Positions 11,856 through 32,088 of a DNA stretch of 42,951 bases are shown here, piece by piece. The translations under genes were made by a program, and so were the position numbers. The notes beneath the pieces were generated by a model. The model was not told the origin of the DNA, searched no databases, and was given only the letters and a program-made list of their open reading frames with translations. Every line of letters starts with the position of its first letter. The first letter of the stretch is position 1. Location of the stretch: NCBI GenBank assembly GCA_018398765.1, contig JAHBMJ010000078.1, positions 13,928 to 56,878 on the forward strand. Reading direction: 5' to 3'. The DNA comes from Chromera velia. Taxonomy: Eukaryota; Sar; Chromeraceae.

Positions 11856-12586
11856 TAGGCATGCGTTATGTATGTTGGCTTGCTGACATACTCGTACCCT
11901 GAGTAAATTAGTTTAGTGACATAATGATACATTGACATAATGAGTACCTGAGTGTGTTACTTTGATGACACACTCACCCCCTCAGTCTGTTACTTCATCA
12001 AAATTGGCTTCAGTGTGTCACTTCAGACTGATTATCAACTTTTATGATTCTTTTTTCCCTTCTTTCAGATTCTATTACTAAACCCGACTAAACCAATCCA
12101 TATAACCGATTTATCTTTCTAGTACTTGTAGAATTATTATATCAATCCTTTTTTCCATTAAATTAATTTTACTATAAAGCTCAACATAACAGTGTCATGA
12201 TGGATGAGTTGCACGTTTTTCCTCTTATTGCATGCATGCTCTCACTAGATGCTCTCATATATTGTCATCAAAGGAAAATTTATGGGCGTTATATGCACAA
12301 AAAGGGCAATGACTTTGTTAAAAGGATGTCAAAAGGGAAAAGTTTTAAACTACAAAGAAAGAACACAAAAGTACGACGTATGTACAAAGAGGCTAGCAAA
12401 GAAAACTACTCCAAACAGACATACCAGCCATGTACTTTAGAAAAGGAAAAGACAAGAAGAAAAATGTATGAAAAAGACAGATCAGTAAACAATCTGAAAG
12501 ATTAATATTGAAACAAATTGCATAAAAATAAGAGGAAAAAAAAATTATATATTATCAATAATAATTGTCAAATATTGTTAATCACG
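11856..12586. other. AT-rich spacer with short local repeats
   Basis: Contains repeated TGACATA and CAGTSTGTYACTT-like segments (11880-12030). A 102-codon Lys-rich frame at 12197-12505 is judged a by-product of composition. Nothing else is seen. Confidence 0.5.
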
Positions 12587-13009
12587 ATGTATGGCAAGAA
12601 AGCTTTATTCTCGACTAGGATTAGAGGAGGGAGTTCTCTGTTCAATGTAAGTGAAAAGGGAATGCAAAGAAAGGGAAACGTCAGAGCAGACAGAAAAGGA
12701 AAGGAAATTAAAAGAAAAAGGAAAAGAAAAAAAAAAAAACGTGTGTTTCTTTACTCTTCTCCCTGCCTTTCCTCTCTCTCTTCTTAGACTTCCACTCCTT
12801 CTTCCTCCAAGGCTTCCCCAGTTCTGCTAATTCCATTTGAACTGCGCTTGAGGGGCCGCGGAGAGATCTCTCAAGTAGTCTATCTCGCCCATGTGGGATC
12901 GCCCAAAACACCATCCGATTCGGCGGGCAGCGAGGAAATCCTTCTGTCTGCTCGTCCTTCAGACTCACTCTACACACCGGGCAGTGTTCAAAGTGTAGAT
13001 GTGGTATGA
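12587..13009 (+). CDS. Possible small two-exon gene, unknown product (93 aa)
   Basis: Exon 12587-12646 starts at ATG (MYGKKALFSTR) and ends at a consensus GTAAGT donor in phase 0. Exon 12788-13009 follows a long CT-rich tract and TTAG, starts in phase 0 and runs 73 codons to TGA. The second exon has balanced amino-acid use (for example FELRLRGRGEISQVVYLAHV) unlike the low-complexity frames around it, and is Ser/Pro-rich toward the end. An in-frame upstream ATG exists at 12518 in AT-rich sequence and is less likely. Alternatively these are 3' exons of a longer gene. No family recognised. Confidence 0.45.
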
Positions 13010-13625
13010 CCGTATAAATTGGTTAATGCTGTAACATCGTTGCTTAGCTCATCTAACTCCATCACTCCCCTTACGCTGATGACCGGTCTGAGCAGTGGTC
13101 TAAACACTGGCCACCCCATTCTCTGCATGGTCAATCTCATGTATGCATGGTGAGCTACCTCTCCCTACATACATGCATTCTCCACAAATTCGATGCTCTA
13201 CATTTCTGCAGGTGAAACTGATTCCGGGTTCCCCTTCCTCAATGAAATTGAGGCACAGAACATAAGCTGCACTGCCGTAGAGAGGGCTCACCACGAAGCT
13301 TACACGGCGTTCACAAAGTCGTAGTCTAGCGAATGGAAGTTTATTCAAGGGGTTTTCCCAAGGTATACGAGTGTTATAGTACACTGTCAGTGCTATTAAC
13401 TGCATGCGTTCACTACAACCGTTTACAATGGTTAATTATATAACATATAGCAGTAGTATAGTCAAAGTCGGAAGTTATTTTCAGAACTGTTCTCTAGAAT
13501 TGACTGATTCAAATTGAATAAAAAACAGAAAAAAAAACAAAAAAACGCAGAAGTAAGTCTGTTACTTATTATTCCTAGAGAAACCATCAATCCTAGTATC
13601 AGTGATAGATCGATCATTTAGTTTA
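13010..13625. other. Convergent spacer, no gene seen
   Basis: Lies between two 3' ends. A 101-codon minus-strand frame (13100-13405) has several Cys and His, but no splice context or family match supports it. Confidence 0.4.
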
Positions 13626-16600
13626 TCATAGTTCTTCTTTTGCATTTGTCTTTGAAGCCGCCTTTGCTTTTTCTTCCTCTTCATCTGAATCTCCCGACAG
13701 ATCTTCTTCTTCCTCCTCTCCCGCGGAGTCCCCCCCTTTGCTTGAACCCTCAGCAGACTTCTTCTCCTCCTCGCTCGAAGACTTCCCCACACTCGTTTTC
13801 CCCGAATCTGCAGCTAGCCAGCCAGCCACGCATCGGCAGGGCAAGTCATTCACATGCACTTTGCACCCATGGTCGAAATCAAAAGCTGACCGATCAAAAT
13901 TGATGCATGCACGTGGGGTACTTCAATGCAACAGAGTCCATCCGGGGGCAGACGGACGAGCAAAGAACAGGCATGCACTCTGGCATTGCAATTCTTTTCC
14001 CTCATGCAACCATGCATGCACTGTCTGACATCCTAGAATTCCACCGTGTCTGACATCCTAGAATTCCACCGCCTGCATGTTGAAAGCCACTCACCTGGGG
14101 ACGAGGAAAGACTCAGAGGAAAATAAAAGCAAGAAAACCGGTTTTGTCTGTAGAATTTACGGAGGGGGCTCCGCTTCCCATCAACAAGAAGCCGAGACGT
14201 ACAGGAACGCCTCTGAGAACTACCACCGACAAATTGAATCTACCCATGCGCTGCCTGCCTCTCTCTCTCTCTCTGTGAGTGTGTGTTTGTCTGCCTGTCT
14301 GTCTTACTGACCGACCGACCTTTTGCCGCATCCTCTGCGTCTTCCCCGAGACGATCCACCTCGGAGGCGTACCTGAGGGAAGAGAAGAGGGGAGTAGAGG
14401 AGAGGGAGAGAGAGAGAGAGAGAGAGCAGGGACACATGAGGCAATAGAGAAAGAAAGAAGGGAGAGAGGAGACATCATCTGCACCTCCTCATGGACTCAT
14501 ACATCCTTCAGTTGAACCCTCCCCTTCAAGGGATCGAGAAAAAAAGGAAGAACAACAAAGAAGACCACGGGTTGAAAAAAAAAGAGGGGTATGCCTGCCT
14601 CGATCCGCACCGCCCTCCCCCCCCCCCCCCCCCCCCCCCCTCCCCAAATACAGAGAGACAGACAGACAGGAAGACACCCAGATAGAGGCCGCGTCTCCTC
14701 CTTGAACTAGCTTGTGTTGGTTCCTTCCTTCCTTTCTTCCTTCCTTCATAATCTATCAAGAACTAGTGCGGGACAGAAAGAATAAAGAGAGAATTTATGG
14801 GAGAGGGAAGGAGCAAGTCTGCTGGCTGTCCTGTTCTCTCATGAACCCACTGACAGACTGACTGGGATCCTGACACACTGACTGTGACTGACTTTTCCTT
14901 CATATCCCACCACACGGACATGTTACTGATTTTTTGGTTCTGCAACAGCAGCAGCACAATCAGAGGAGGCCTTTGGTCACCGAGACGGGAAAGACAAAGA
15001 AAAAGAGGAAGGGAAGAGAGGGAGAACAGCGTGTGTGTTGCAAATTTTCACAGTACGTGGAGAGACAGGCAACCAACCTGGCTGAAATGACAAGGAAGGA
15101 GGAAGGAATACATGCAGGCAGGTGGTTGGTACGTTCGACTGCAGGTAGAGAGAGAGAGCAGGTCTGTCCTCGAAGACACTCACTGAAGGAAGGTCTGTGG
15201 GGCAAAGGAAGACCACACAGTAGCAGGAAGAAGAAAAGAAGGAGAAAGACCTTTTTGTTCATTGTCTGCCTTCACTCACGTACTCACCGCGTCTTTCAAA
15301 AGCCGTTTCCACTTCCGCTTTTCTCTCTTCCGCAGCGTCACCCTGCAAAAATGCATTGATTCACACGAAAGCCGCGTCTTTTCCTGTGTAGCTTTTTTGC
15401 ACAAACACAAAAGCGAGCTGGCTTGAGTGACCAAACAGAATGCAGAGAGAGCCCCAAAGCGACTCACAAGTGAGTGAGTGAGCGAGTCAGTGAGTGAGTG
15501 AGTGAGTGAGGGAGTGAGTGAGTGAGTGTGTGAGTGTGAGTGAGGGAGTGAGTGAGTGAGTGTGTGAGTGGGAGTGTGAGTGAGGGAGTGGGTGAGTGAG
15601 TGAGTGAGTGTGTGAGTGTGAGTGTGAGTGAGGGAGTGAGTGAGTGTGTGAGCGAGTGAGTGAGTGTGGGAATCGAGGGTGGGTGCCTGCCTGCCTGTCT
15701 ATCCACCTGTCCCTACTCCAAAGGGAAGCAAGAAAGAAGGGACAGAGAAAGTTAGAAAGAAAGGGAGGAGAAACCTGAAGGGCATTAAAAGAGAATAAAA
15801 AGGATTTTGCCTCTCTTTTTTGCCAATATATCTGCCTTCAATTTGTCATTACATCAAGACAGCAAACGTGCCGATCGATCGATCAACACCGGCATCCTAT
15901 CTCCACTCACCAGAGGAAGCTTCGTCAGACAGAACGGAAAAACGACTTCCTTCCTTCTTGCTTGTCATCTGACCTGCCCATTCCCCCCACACAGCATCAA
16001 CTTTCCTTTCCTTCTCTTTGCACTGATCTCTTTGCTTCCTTCCCTGTACACACACAAGAGCGCTACGTGTTCCCTTTGTCAGCGCGTCTGCTTGCACACT
16101 CAATCGACTCAGGAGAATGGAAGGGAATTGAAGGGAAGGGAAGGACTCACGTCAACTTTCCCACAGACCCAAACGACCATTCGACCACCTGCGTGCGTCA
16201 GTCATTTATGAATTGAATGAAACAGCGAGAGTTGCAGAAATGCACGCACGAATGGAATCAAACAAACGCCCTTCCTTCCTTACACATGATGCAAAGCCAC
16301 GCAGACCTCCGGACGATCGTAGATGAACGACAGCCAATTCGCAAGAATCACAAAGCCTTCTTCCAAGACGTGACGACTCAAACTCGCAACAACAAAACCA
16401 AGTCATCAGGACATCACTGAGACGCTGTGACGAGGAAAAGAAAAAAAAGAAAGAGAAACAAAAGACGACTTCTTCCCTCCCCAAACGAGCCGATCTGACA
16501 TAAATTGTTTAGAAAGAACAACCAGCAGAATGCAGAAGGAAAGAGACAGAAAAGAAAAGAGAACAAAAAAAGGAAAAAGAATCGATGACAAAGGTAGAAC

Positions 16601-16858
16601 GGCAACTCTTCCCTTGTAACTACTCGTCGCTCTCACCCCCCCCACAGAGTCCCCCCCCCGTCTCCCGTGTGGAGACAGAGAGACAGACCTTTGAGTCGAC
16701 TTCCGAAAAAAGATCCTGCACACACACACACACTCACTCACTCACTGATTCACTCACTCACTCACCACACATGCACAACAGAGATCTTTGCCTTAGTGTC
16801 TTTCGCGCTCTCTATTGGCCTTTCAAACGTCTCTCTCCCCCCCCCTCTCTCTCTCTGT

Positions 16859-16890
<32 letters not shown>

Positions 16891-19800
16891 AGGGGGGCAA
16901 GAGCAGGTAGGGCGACGGGAAGAGTACGGTGAGAAAGAGAAGGAGGGTGTGTGACCTGATCCATCCATCCCTCCGTCCACTCATCGAGAGCCGGGCCGAC
17001 TGAATCACAGCGACAAAAAACAAAGAGAGCTAGGAGAAAGCAGATGCATTGAAGGAAGGTCTGTGCAAAAGAAAAGAAAAGGAAAGGAAAGCAAAATAGA
17101 GGGGTGCCACACAGACAGTAGTTGGGACGGATTCACACGAAGAAAGAAAGAAAGAAAGAAAAGAAAGAAAGAAAGAAAGAACATGGGAGGGGATTCCCCA
17201 GAGAGCAATTGGCTGGCTGTCCATGCATGTGCCCCTTCAGTCAATGAGGCGTTTGAGTGAGATTCTCCATCCATTTATTCACTCACTCGACGGACTCACT
17301 CACTGACTCTCTGCCTGAGCGACCGTCTGACTGACTGACCAGTTTCAGCTCGTATTTCTTCTTCACGTGACTGTGTGTCCCTGCAAAGAGACAGACAGAC
17401 AAACAGACAGACAGGCAGGCAGACAGACAGACAGATAAAACGCGGGCCCTTAGGAAACACACAGAGAGATCGGCGTGTTCCAAAAAAGAAAAGTCTGCCT
17501 GTATCTGCTCGTCCCGTCTGTCTGATAGAAAAAGTCGATTCCAAAAAGAGGAGTTGGGATACTGCATAGAGACAGAAAGCCAAAAAGAGGCAGAAAGTAA
17601 GAAAGAGGCCGGTAAACGGAGAGAGACTAAAGTTCTGCCTGCCTCCCCCACCTATTCCCGCAAAGTAGAAGGAGGACCCGTTCGCCTCGATCACTTCATT
17701 CTCCACAGACAGGGCGCCTGCTCGAATCAATGAATGAATGAATGCATCTCCTTCTCTGTAGAGAGGGGGGAGTCAAACAGACAGTCCCTCCAGCACAATT
17801 AAGGAAAAACAAGCAAACGTGAATGAAGAAACGACCCTAGGAGGAGAATAAAAAAGAAAAATCCATCCGAAGGCAAACATATCTACAGGAAAAGAGGGGG
17901 GGGAAAAAAGGCAGTCATCAGTATCTTTCCCCTGAATGGGTCGATCTTCGCACAGATGCACCCATGCGGCCTTTCTCCCTCCATTCATGAATCAAAGCAG
18001 AAGAAGAACTTTTCCTTCATCCGGCAGCAAAATCACATGGCCCGGTGTTCTTTTTTTATTCGCATCTTCATTGCGCCAATCACGTTCCCATGAGGACTTA
18101 CCAGGGGCACTCCACCGAAAAGAGAATTTGATGTTCAGGAAAATGGAATCAGCGCTTTGGGCCCATTGGAAGGCTGGGGACATTCTGCAAGGAGTCAGGA
18201 AAGGAAGGAAGGGAGGCAAGTATGCAGGCAGGCAGAGAAATGTGGAGTCAATTCGAAGAAAACGACATGCCAAAATACAAAAAAGACAGAATTAAAGCTA
18301 CTGACGCATCATACACCAATGCGGAGGGCGCAGGTAGACGGAACAGGGCCGTGAAAAAACGACTCACTGAAAAGTTGCCCATGCAAGGGAATGGGCTCTC
18401 TAAATGGACGGAGGGAGGCACAGTGGACACATTTCGCTTACTTGTTTCTGCGTCCCCATCTTCAAAAATACGCGAGACGAAAACACAAACATACAAAAGA
18501 CCGAGCTAAGGGACGGACACTTGGATCGTTTCTGCGTCTTTGTTGAGGAGTCGTATGAGCTGCAGAAGAAAAAAAAAAAGAAAGAAGAAAGGAAAGCGAG
18601 AGGGAGAGAGAGAAATTCAGTGAAGTGGCCGAAAAGCACCATGCGGTCTCTTCCTTCCAGGAATCTACTTCCTTCAGAGAAACCAAAAAAGGGGAGGCAG
18701 ATGCGGACAGACACCCCCACGCGCGGCACCTTCAGCAGGGGGGTCCGCAGGACGAAGAAACAAGGGTTTGTTGAACCAACGAAGGCAGACGCACACCACA
18801 TTTACTGCCCACCATCAATTTGGCCATGTTCCCATCCCATGCATACAACCGTGCGACCCTCCATCCCTACACCCAGAAGTCCTCTCTGCAGGCTGCCTTT
18901 CCGCTTCCTTTCTACCTGAGGTGCTCTTCTTTGTCTCTGAACTCGATAAATAGACAGCGAGACATTCAGAGAGAGAGGTAAATCGACAATTCAGATAGAG
19001 TTCCACCTACAAGGACAGTCCTTTTGAGAAACAGATAGACACACGGACGAAAAGACAGAAAAACACAAAGAGACAGACAGACAGACAGACAGACAAACCG
19101 ACCTCGTCTGCTTTGTTCTTCACCGTCTGCACAGCCGCTCTCACTGCAGGCAGATTGTATGATCGGCGCTCTGTCGGTCATGTCCTTCCTTCCTTCCACA
19201 CACAAACTATCCACACACCGTATGTACGAGTCAGTCAGGCGCTCTAGCAGTCACTTGGGTTTCTAGACCGACAGATAGAAAGTCCGATCAGATGCGCGCA
19301 TGAGGAGTTTGCATTCATTGCGTCGTCGGATGAGAATTACGAGAAGAAAAGAAATGACAACACAGACAGACCGACGAATCAAAGCATGCTGAAAGGAAGA
19401 AAGGAAAGGAGATGCCACTCTTCTCTTCTCTTCTGTTCTCTTCTCTTCTCTTCTGTTCCCTGGAACAGGAAGAAAAAAATAATTTAGCCAATGACCAACA
19501 AATCCTGTGTTTTCCTTCCTTTCCTTTCCTTTCCTCTCCTTTCTTTTTCTTCTTTGTCTTTTCCTTCTGCTGACCGGATGAGGAAACGTCCCGGCTTTGT
19601 GCGTGCGCGCGTCTGCATTTCTTGATTCATTGGGTCATTCGTGGGGTCAGTCAGTCAGTCAATCAGTCGGGAGTCATTCATTCGTCTATTCATACAGGCA
19701 GGCAGGCAGGCAGGCAATCGGTCAAAATGACGGAAAGAACACATGATAATTATTTGTTTTGCGTCTTGATGCAGGAAGGAGGGAGAAGAGATGCTTGCGG

Positions 19801-20560
19801 ATTTGCATCTCATCGACCTCTCTTTCCACTAATAGCAGAAGGGTATTATTGAGAGAGCCACGCAAGACAAGTGGTTGGATGGATCTTGGCGCGCTTGTCG
19901 CGCACAGGAAGCGCATAGGAGAGAAGAGTGAAACGCAAACGAACTGAGCAAAGGGAGAAAGAGAAACGCGTGGAGACACGGGGCCAGGAGGAGACCGTGC
20001 ATGAAGGCAAGGAAGGATACAAGGAGACGGGAGCGAATCACTCTATCCATGCATCATTCAATGCATGTATCCAGCTGACTTCAGACGGTAAACGGGGGCG
20101 AGGAGACTGGCGAACAAAGACGAATTAAGTAAAAGAGGCACCAGAGGGAAGGAGGACCAATGAAGGCTCTTTCTTCTCTCAGACTGAGAAAAGAAAACGG
20201 AAAGAAAATTTCTACAAAAATCCTTCCTCCCCCTTAAGGCCCTCCCACCGGATAATCTGTCCTGCCAGGTCGAACCATCCTCTCGTGATTGCGTTCTCCA
20301 ATTCTCTGCATCATCATTGCACATGAAGAGGAGGGACCGCAGGGAAGGAGGATAGGGCAACACATGAGCAGTCTCTTTGAAGCCGTTTAGCTCGGAATGC
20401 GAAAAGCCCCCACTGACACTCGATCGAAAGGCTCCGACTCTGCTTGCTGTTTGAATGCGACGAGGGCGTTCTCCTCGGACGGGCAGACCTCTCCTCTCCC
20501 CCTGAGAGTCACCAGGGAGAAGAGAGCGCCCTGCAGAAGCAGGAGACGAAAACCTCCCAT
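13626..20560 (-). CDS. Secreted p23/CS-domain protein with C-terminal KEEL (282 aa, 13 exons)
   Basis: Exons (minus): 20560-20439, 20305-20249, 19139-19103, 18559-18519, 18184-18102, 17717-17652, 17380-17340, 16715-16689, 16188-16151, 15342-15288, 14939-14893, 14372-14320, 13807-13626. They sum to 849 nt with every phase consistent. Residues 1-24 are a signal peptide (MGGFRLLLLQGALFSLVTLR). Residues 26-86 form a charged helical region. Residues 87-190 are a CS/p23-like beta-sandwich: AFQWAQ at 90-95, KKKYELKLDLFSEVD, WSFGSVGKLTVTL, and KWKRLLKD at 181-188, matching the W-x-RLLK motif of p23 co-chaperones. NMSVWWDMKEK follows, then an acidic tail, as in p23. The last four residues, KEEL, resemble a KDEL retrieval signal. 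Family knowledge: p23 binds Hsp90; a lumenal role with an Hsp90 such as GRP94 is inference. The exon 1 donor and exon 3 acceptor are the least certain. Confidence 0.77.
14022..14071. repeat. 25-bp tandem duplication in an intron
   Basis: A 25-bp unit starting TGTCTGACATCC occurs at 14022-14046 and again at 14047-14071 without visible change, in the last intron of the p23-like gene. Confidence 0.85.
14617..14640. repeat. Poly-C tract of 24
   Basis: Homopolymer inside an intron of the p23-like gene. Its length is likely imprecise in the assembly. Confidence 0.85.
15470..15670. repeat. Imperfect GTGA tetranucleotide array, about 200 bp
   Basis: Dense GTGAGTGAG repeats with GGGA and GTGT variants, inside an intron of the p23-like gene (TCAC on the sense strand). 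The long THSLTHSL-type frame on the minus strand is only the translated repeat. Confidence 0.9.
16862..16890. repeat. Poly-G tract of 29
   Basis: Homopolymer in an intron of the p23-like gene, next to CT-rich sequence. Poly-C on the sense strand. Confidence 0.85.
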
Positions 20561-21274
20561 ACGCAGCGGTGACTAGCAAGGAAGGAGACTGGCACTCAGG
20601 GGAAATAGTCTGCCCAGGCGAAGGCACCCACGGGCTGCAAGAACTGGACCGGTAGCAGCAGGGCGGGCTTGGTAGGAAGATGGCGAAGTCTTATCCTGAC
20701 AGTGTCACTGTGAAAAGAGTCATGGAGTCGATCCTGCTCTGATCGACTCCTCGATCCGCGGCACACGTACGTATGCAAAAAACATGCATGCATGCATGGC
20801 GCCGCGCGCGCAAATCGCGCGAAAATTGAAGGCGCATGCATGCATGCATGTATATGCATGCTTCGAACTTCTTCGATCTTCTTCTTAATTGAGTTACTTG
20901 ACGTCAGTTGACCCCTCTCTGAGATGAAAATGGGCAGAACGAAGGATACCATCGCTGTCACTGACTTTTCAAATCCTTAAGAAGCCCTCTATCTGTCGTG
21001 CAAGTCAGGTAGCTTGGGTTCACTTTTATCTTTCAAACAACACGTTGTTGAACGCTCAGCACTCAACGTATATATACAATTCAAAAGTTGGACGGCCGGA
21101 CCTTTCTGCTGTTGCATCTGCCTTCTTATCGAGGAGCTTATACCTGACATCGGCTTTTCGTATCTTTCCTCTGTCCCCTGATTGCCAAAGGAAGTCGTGC
21201 CGTCCCCCTCGTTTCTGTACTTGAGGTGACCTTTGTCTAGTAAATAGCAGTCTTCTGGCCTGTACAAAGACAAG
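20561..21274. promoter_or_regulatory. Shared divergent upstream region with TGCATGCA and CGCG cluster
   Basis: This 714-bp interval separates the start codons of the p23-like gene (minus) and the ODAD3 gene (plus). At 20783-20860 two runs of the TGCATGCA palindrome flank a CG-rich core (CGCCGCGCGCGC and CGCGCG). TGCATGCA is an established ApiAP2-bound motif in apicomplexan promoters. Its use here is inferred from sequence and position. The same composition recurs in the other divergent spacer (39441-40445). Confidence 0.5.
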
Positions 21275-29129
<7,855 letters not shown>

Positions 29130-29679
29130 TCGAGGAGAGAGGGAAGTGCAGACACTCGGACGAAATGGGGCGACTTTGACAGGAAGAATGTGAAAGGACA
29201 GAAAGAAAAGAGAAGAGGAGAGGGAAGGGGTGTATGTGGTTGGGAGTGGGTCGAGGTGTGTTTGAAAAGTAAAGCTAGAGAATTAAAGCGGGAGGTTGCG
29301 GGACAATTAAAGGACATGACCGACCCGCCGCACTTCTCGAAACTGCGCAAGATCACAACACATCGTCTCAATCATAGGCAGGCTCTCTTTCTCATTTACC
29401 CATTGAATCAGCACGATTCGACCCCTCTCCGAGTCTTTTCCGGCCCATCCTCCTCGATGTCCTCAGGCCCTTGCACGAGCTGTACCTTTCCGGTGTCTTT
29501 CGATGGCTTTACCTTGTTCAATCAGTGACACCGTCGCAAAGTGGCTGCAGGAAGGTCAGACGGTGCAGAGCGCTGGGAGGTTTCGTCTCAGTGTTGTGTA
29601 GAGACCGTCTGTCTGTCAGGCTTTTCTGCATTTCAGGGTAGTAGCTAATGATTCAGACATTTCTAAAGCTTGGAAAGAG

Positions 29680-29900
29680 CTAGGCACCGGCTAGAGGGAG
29701 AAAAAAAAAAAGTAGATGATCTCGGGAAATCTTTTTTTTTTCTTTTCTTTTTTACTTTTTGACCCTGAACAACACTTAACAACAGTTGTGCAACACACAA
29801 ACAACACTTGTGCAACAGTTGAACAACAGTTGTTTGACTGAAAAAAAAAAAAGTAGACGATCTCGGGAGATCTTTTTTTTTTTCTCTAGCCGGCGCCTAG
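29680..29900. mobile_element. MITE-like element with 17-bp terminal inverted repeats
   Basis: CTAGGCACCGGCTAGAG at 29680-29696 and its reverse complement with one change at 29884-29900 bracket 221 bp. Inside, a 42-bp segment (poly-A, GTAGAYGATCTCGGG, poly-T) occurs twice, about 140 bp apart. Between them are repeated CAACA/GTTGT words able to fold. There is no coding capacity. A target-site duplication is not clear because the flanks also carry CTAG-rich inverted words. Confidence 0.55.
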
Positions 29901-30023
29901 CCTCTAGACCTAGCTCTCAATATCACTTTAGATCTAGACTTAGATGAAAGCTAGAAATGAAAGATATAGAGAAAATAAGGTGGACCATCATAAATTTTTA
30001 TTTTTTTGAAATTTTAAAACATG

Positions 30024-30029
<6 letters not shown>

Positions 30030-30061
<32 letters not shown>

Positions 30062-30086
30062 TTGAAGAGAAAATATAATATATATG

Positions 30087-30120
<34 letters not shown>
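30030..30120. repeat. AT dinucleotide arrays
   Basis: Two AT arrays, at about 30030-30058 and 30073-30120, separated by a short non-repeat segment. Confidence 0.95.
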
Positions 30121-31037
30121 GAAACCACCCCTAGCAACCACTATAACACCATCTTGTTGATCATTGGATCTTGCACATCTGGGCCAGCCAATCATGTGTC
30201 AGTGGGCGGATGCGATTTAGATATGCAAAACCGTGCCAAGTCTATGAACCTTCAAGTTCCCTCATGGGTTGCACTGGCATCTCAGCCACTGAGTCAATGG
30301 CGGGCAGTGCTAGGGGCAGTGCATGCATGCACTTCAAGTTCAAGGCAAGAGGACAGCGATCGACTGAACGAACTAGATTAAATTATTGAGAGTGAATCCT
30401 AAAAGCTCTCCCTCTGCCCCTGCAGCGCAAAACGCATCCTTAATTTATCCTTCTCTGCATGTCCATTTCGATCTTGAATTCCGCTGCATGACTTTCTGAG
30501 CCGACCAGTGCAGTGCAACACCGTGACAGAAAGAGACTCGGAAGCCGAGAATGCATATGCCTGCCAGAGAAGGTACAATCAAACAAGAGGAGAAGAAGTG
30601 ACATCGAACAGTCAGTAGCATGCTCGCCGATCATCATTTGTTCGGATGAATGAGTCCCGAGATCGATCGGGAATGGCAACAGTCAATGTGGCAGTCTTTT
30701 ATTTATCTGCTGATGCCTTCCTTGATTGCAGGGGCATTCCTTCCTCACAGAGAATCGAGGATCCAGTTGGTAAACTTGCATGCGATTCAGGATCATGCAC
30801 ACGCACAAAACAGCTGAGTAGACGGACACGCGAGTGAACAAGACGCATGAAACGGCAAATCAATGTAACTGTGAAAGGCGACGCAGTGACATCCTTCCTT
30901 CTCCTCCCTCCATGGACCCTGAGGGGGCCTTTGCTTCCGTGCGTTTTTGACCTCACTCTATCTTTGGTTGTGCTTGAAGGACAAGAAAGTGGAGGACGAA
31001 GAAGTAGAGACGCTCTTGAATGCATGCAGCCTACACC

Positions 31038-31064
31038 ACACACACACACACATGCAGCCTACAC

Positions 31065-31097
<33 letters not shown>

Positions 31098-31116
31098 GCA
31101 CGCACACGCACATGCA

Positions 31117-31160
<44 letters not shown>
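31038..31160. repeat. CA and CT microsatellites with a duplicated GCAGCCTACAC word
   Basis: CA array, a repeated ATGCAGCCTACACCACAC segment, a second CA array with GCAC variants, then a CT array. Confidence 0.9.
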
Positions 31161-31162
<2 letters not shown>

Positions 31163-32088
31163 AGAGACGGACAAAATTCAAGTCTGTTACTTCGGAGAGC
31201 TAATACGCTATAGTGGAAATGAAACGAGCAATGCGCGCGAGAATGACTGCGAAAGGGAAGATTGGCTTTGCACTTCCTCTCCTCCTTCCCCCCTTCTCTT
31301 CTCCTCTGTTCCTCTCCCTAACGCTTCACCCTCCCACTGTCTAGCTCCCTCACCGCACACCCACCCACTTTCCATCCATCCAGGCAGAGGGGTGCTGGTG
31401 TGAGTGTCCTTTTGGATCCTTGATGAGAGAGCGTAGATCAATGATTGATGTGCTCGTGTTCGTCAGTGACCGTCTGCCCATCCGCGGACCCGTTAATTTA
31501 GTTTTTTGAATTTGTGCGATATGACGCTTGAGTAAGCGCCTCTCTTTCCTTTCACTGGTCCCGCCTCAGGCGTTTGGTGAGAGTCAAACACGCATGAGGT
31601 CAAGCAACAAACAGACAAGCACGCTCAAGAGCCAAGCCAGTGAGGCGTGAGTCACTAACTGTCCCTCTGCTGTTAAATGAACATGTAAATACGCCTTTAT
31701 GTCTTCTCCCCTTTTTCGCCCCCCCTTCTCGTCTGGGTTCCGTTCGGCTCTCGCTCTGTCGTCCAAATGCATGGGAGAATTAATTAAAGGACGGGAGGGA
31801 GGGAGGGAAGGGAAGGGATCCATCTGCGCGATCATGCGATCAGTCTCGCACGCCATGCACCTCGATCTTCTTTTACCTGCATGTATGCGGGTCTTCAATT
31901 TGAATTCTGGTCGGTCAAACACGCACATTCATTCCTCCCCTCCCTCACCCCAAAGAAATTCGAAGGAAAGAACCATCTCTCCATCCATCCATCCATGCAG
32001 ACAGACAGACAGTATCACTCCTGTAATCCAACCCTCTCCCAAACCCCCCTCCCGACCCTGCGTGTACCCTTGCAACACTCTCGCACAG

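Noticed and set aside
12197-12505. 102-codon Lys-rich frame
   Set aside because: AT-rich DNA with AAA/AAG bias yields such frames; no splice sites or family resemblance.
13100-13405. Cys/His-containing 101-codon minus frame, zinc-finger-like at first sight
   Set aside because: The spacing fits no zinc-binding family I know, and no splice context or start supports it.
16206-16484. Open stretch with an ILANWLSFIYDRPEV-like segment on the minus strand
   Set aside because: A stop lies just upstream in frame, and the phase does not fit between the proven p23-like exons at 16715 and 16188.
20058-20627. 189-codon minus-strand frame over the start of the p23-like gene
   Set aside because: The overlapping frame from 20560 gives a signal peptide and joins in phase to conserved exons. 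This longer frame has no such continuity.
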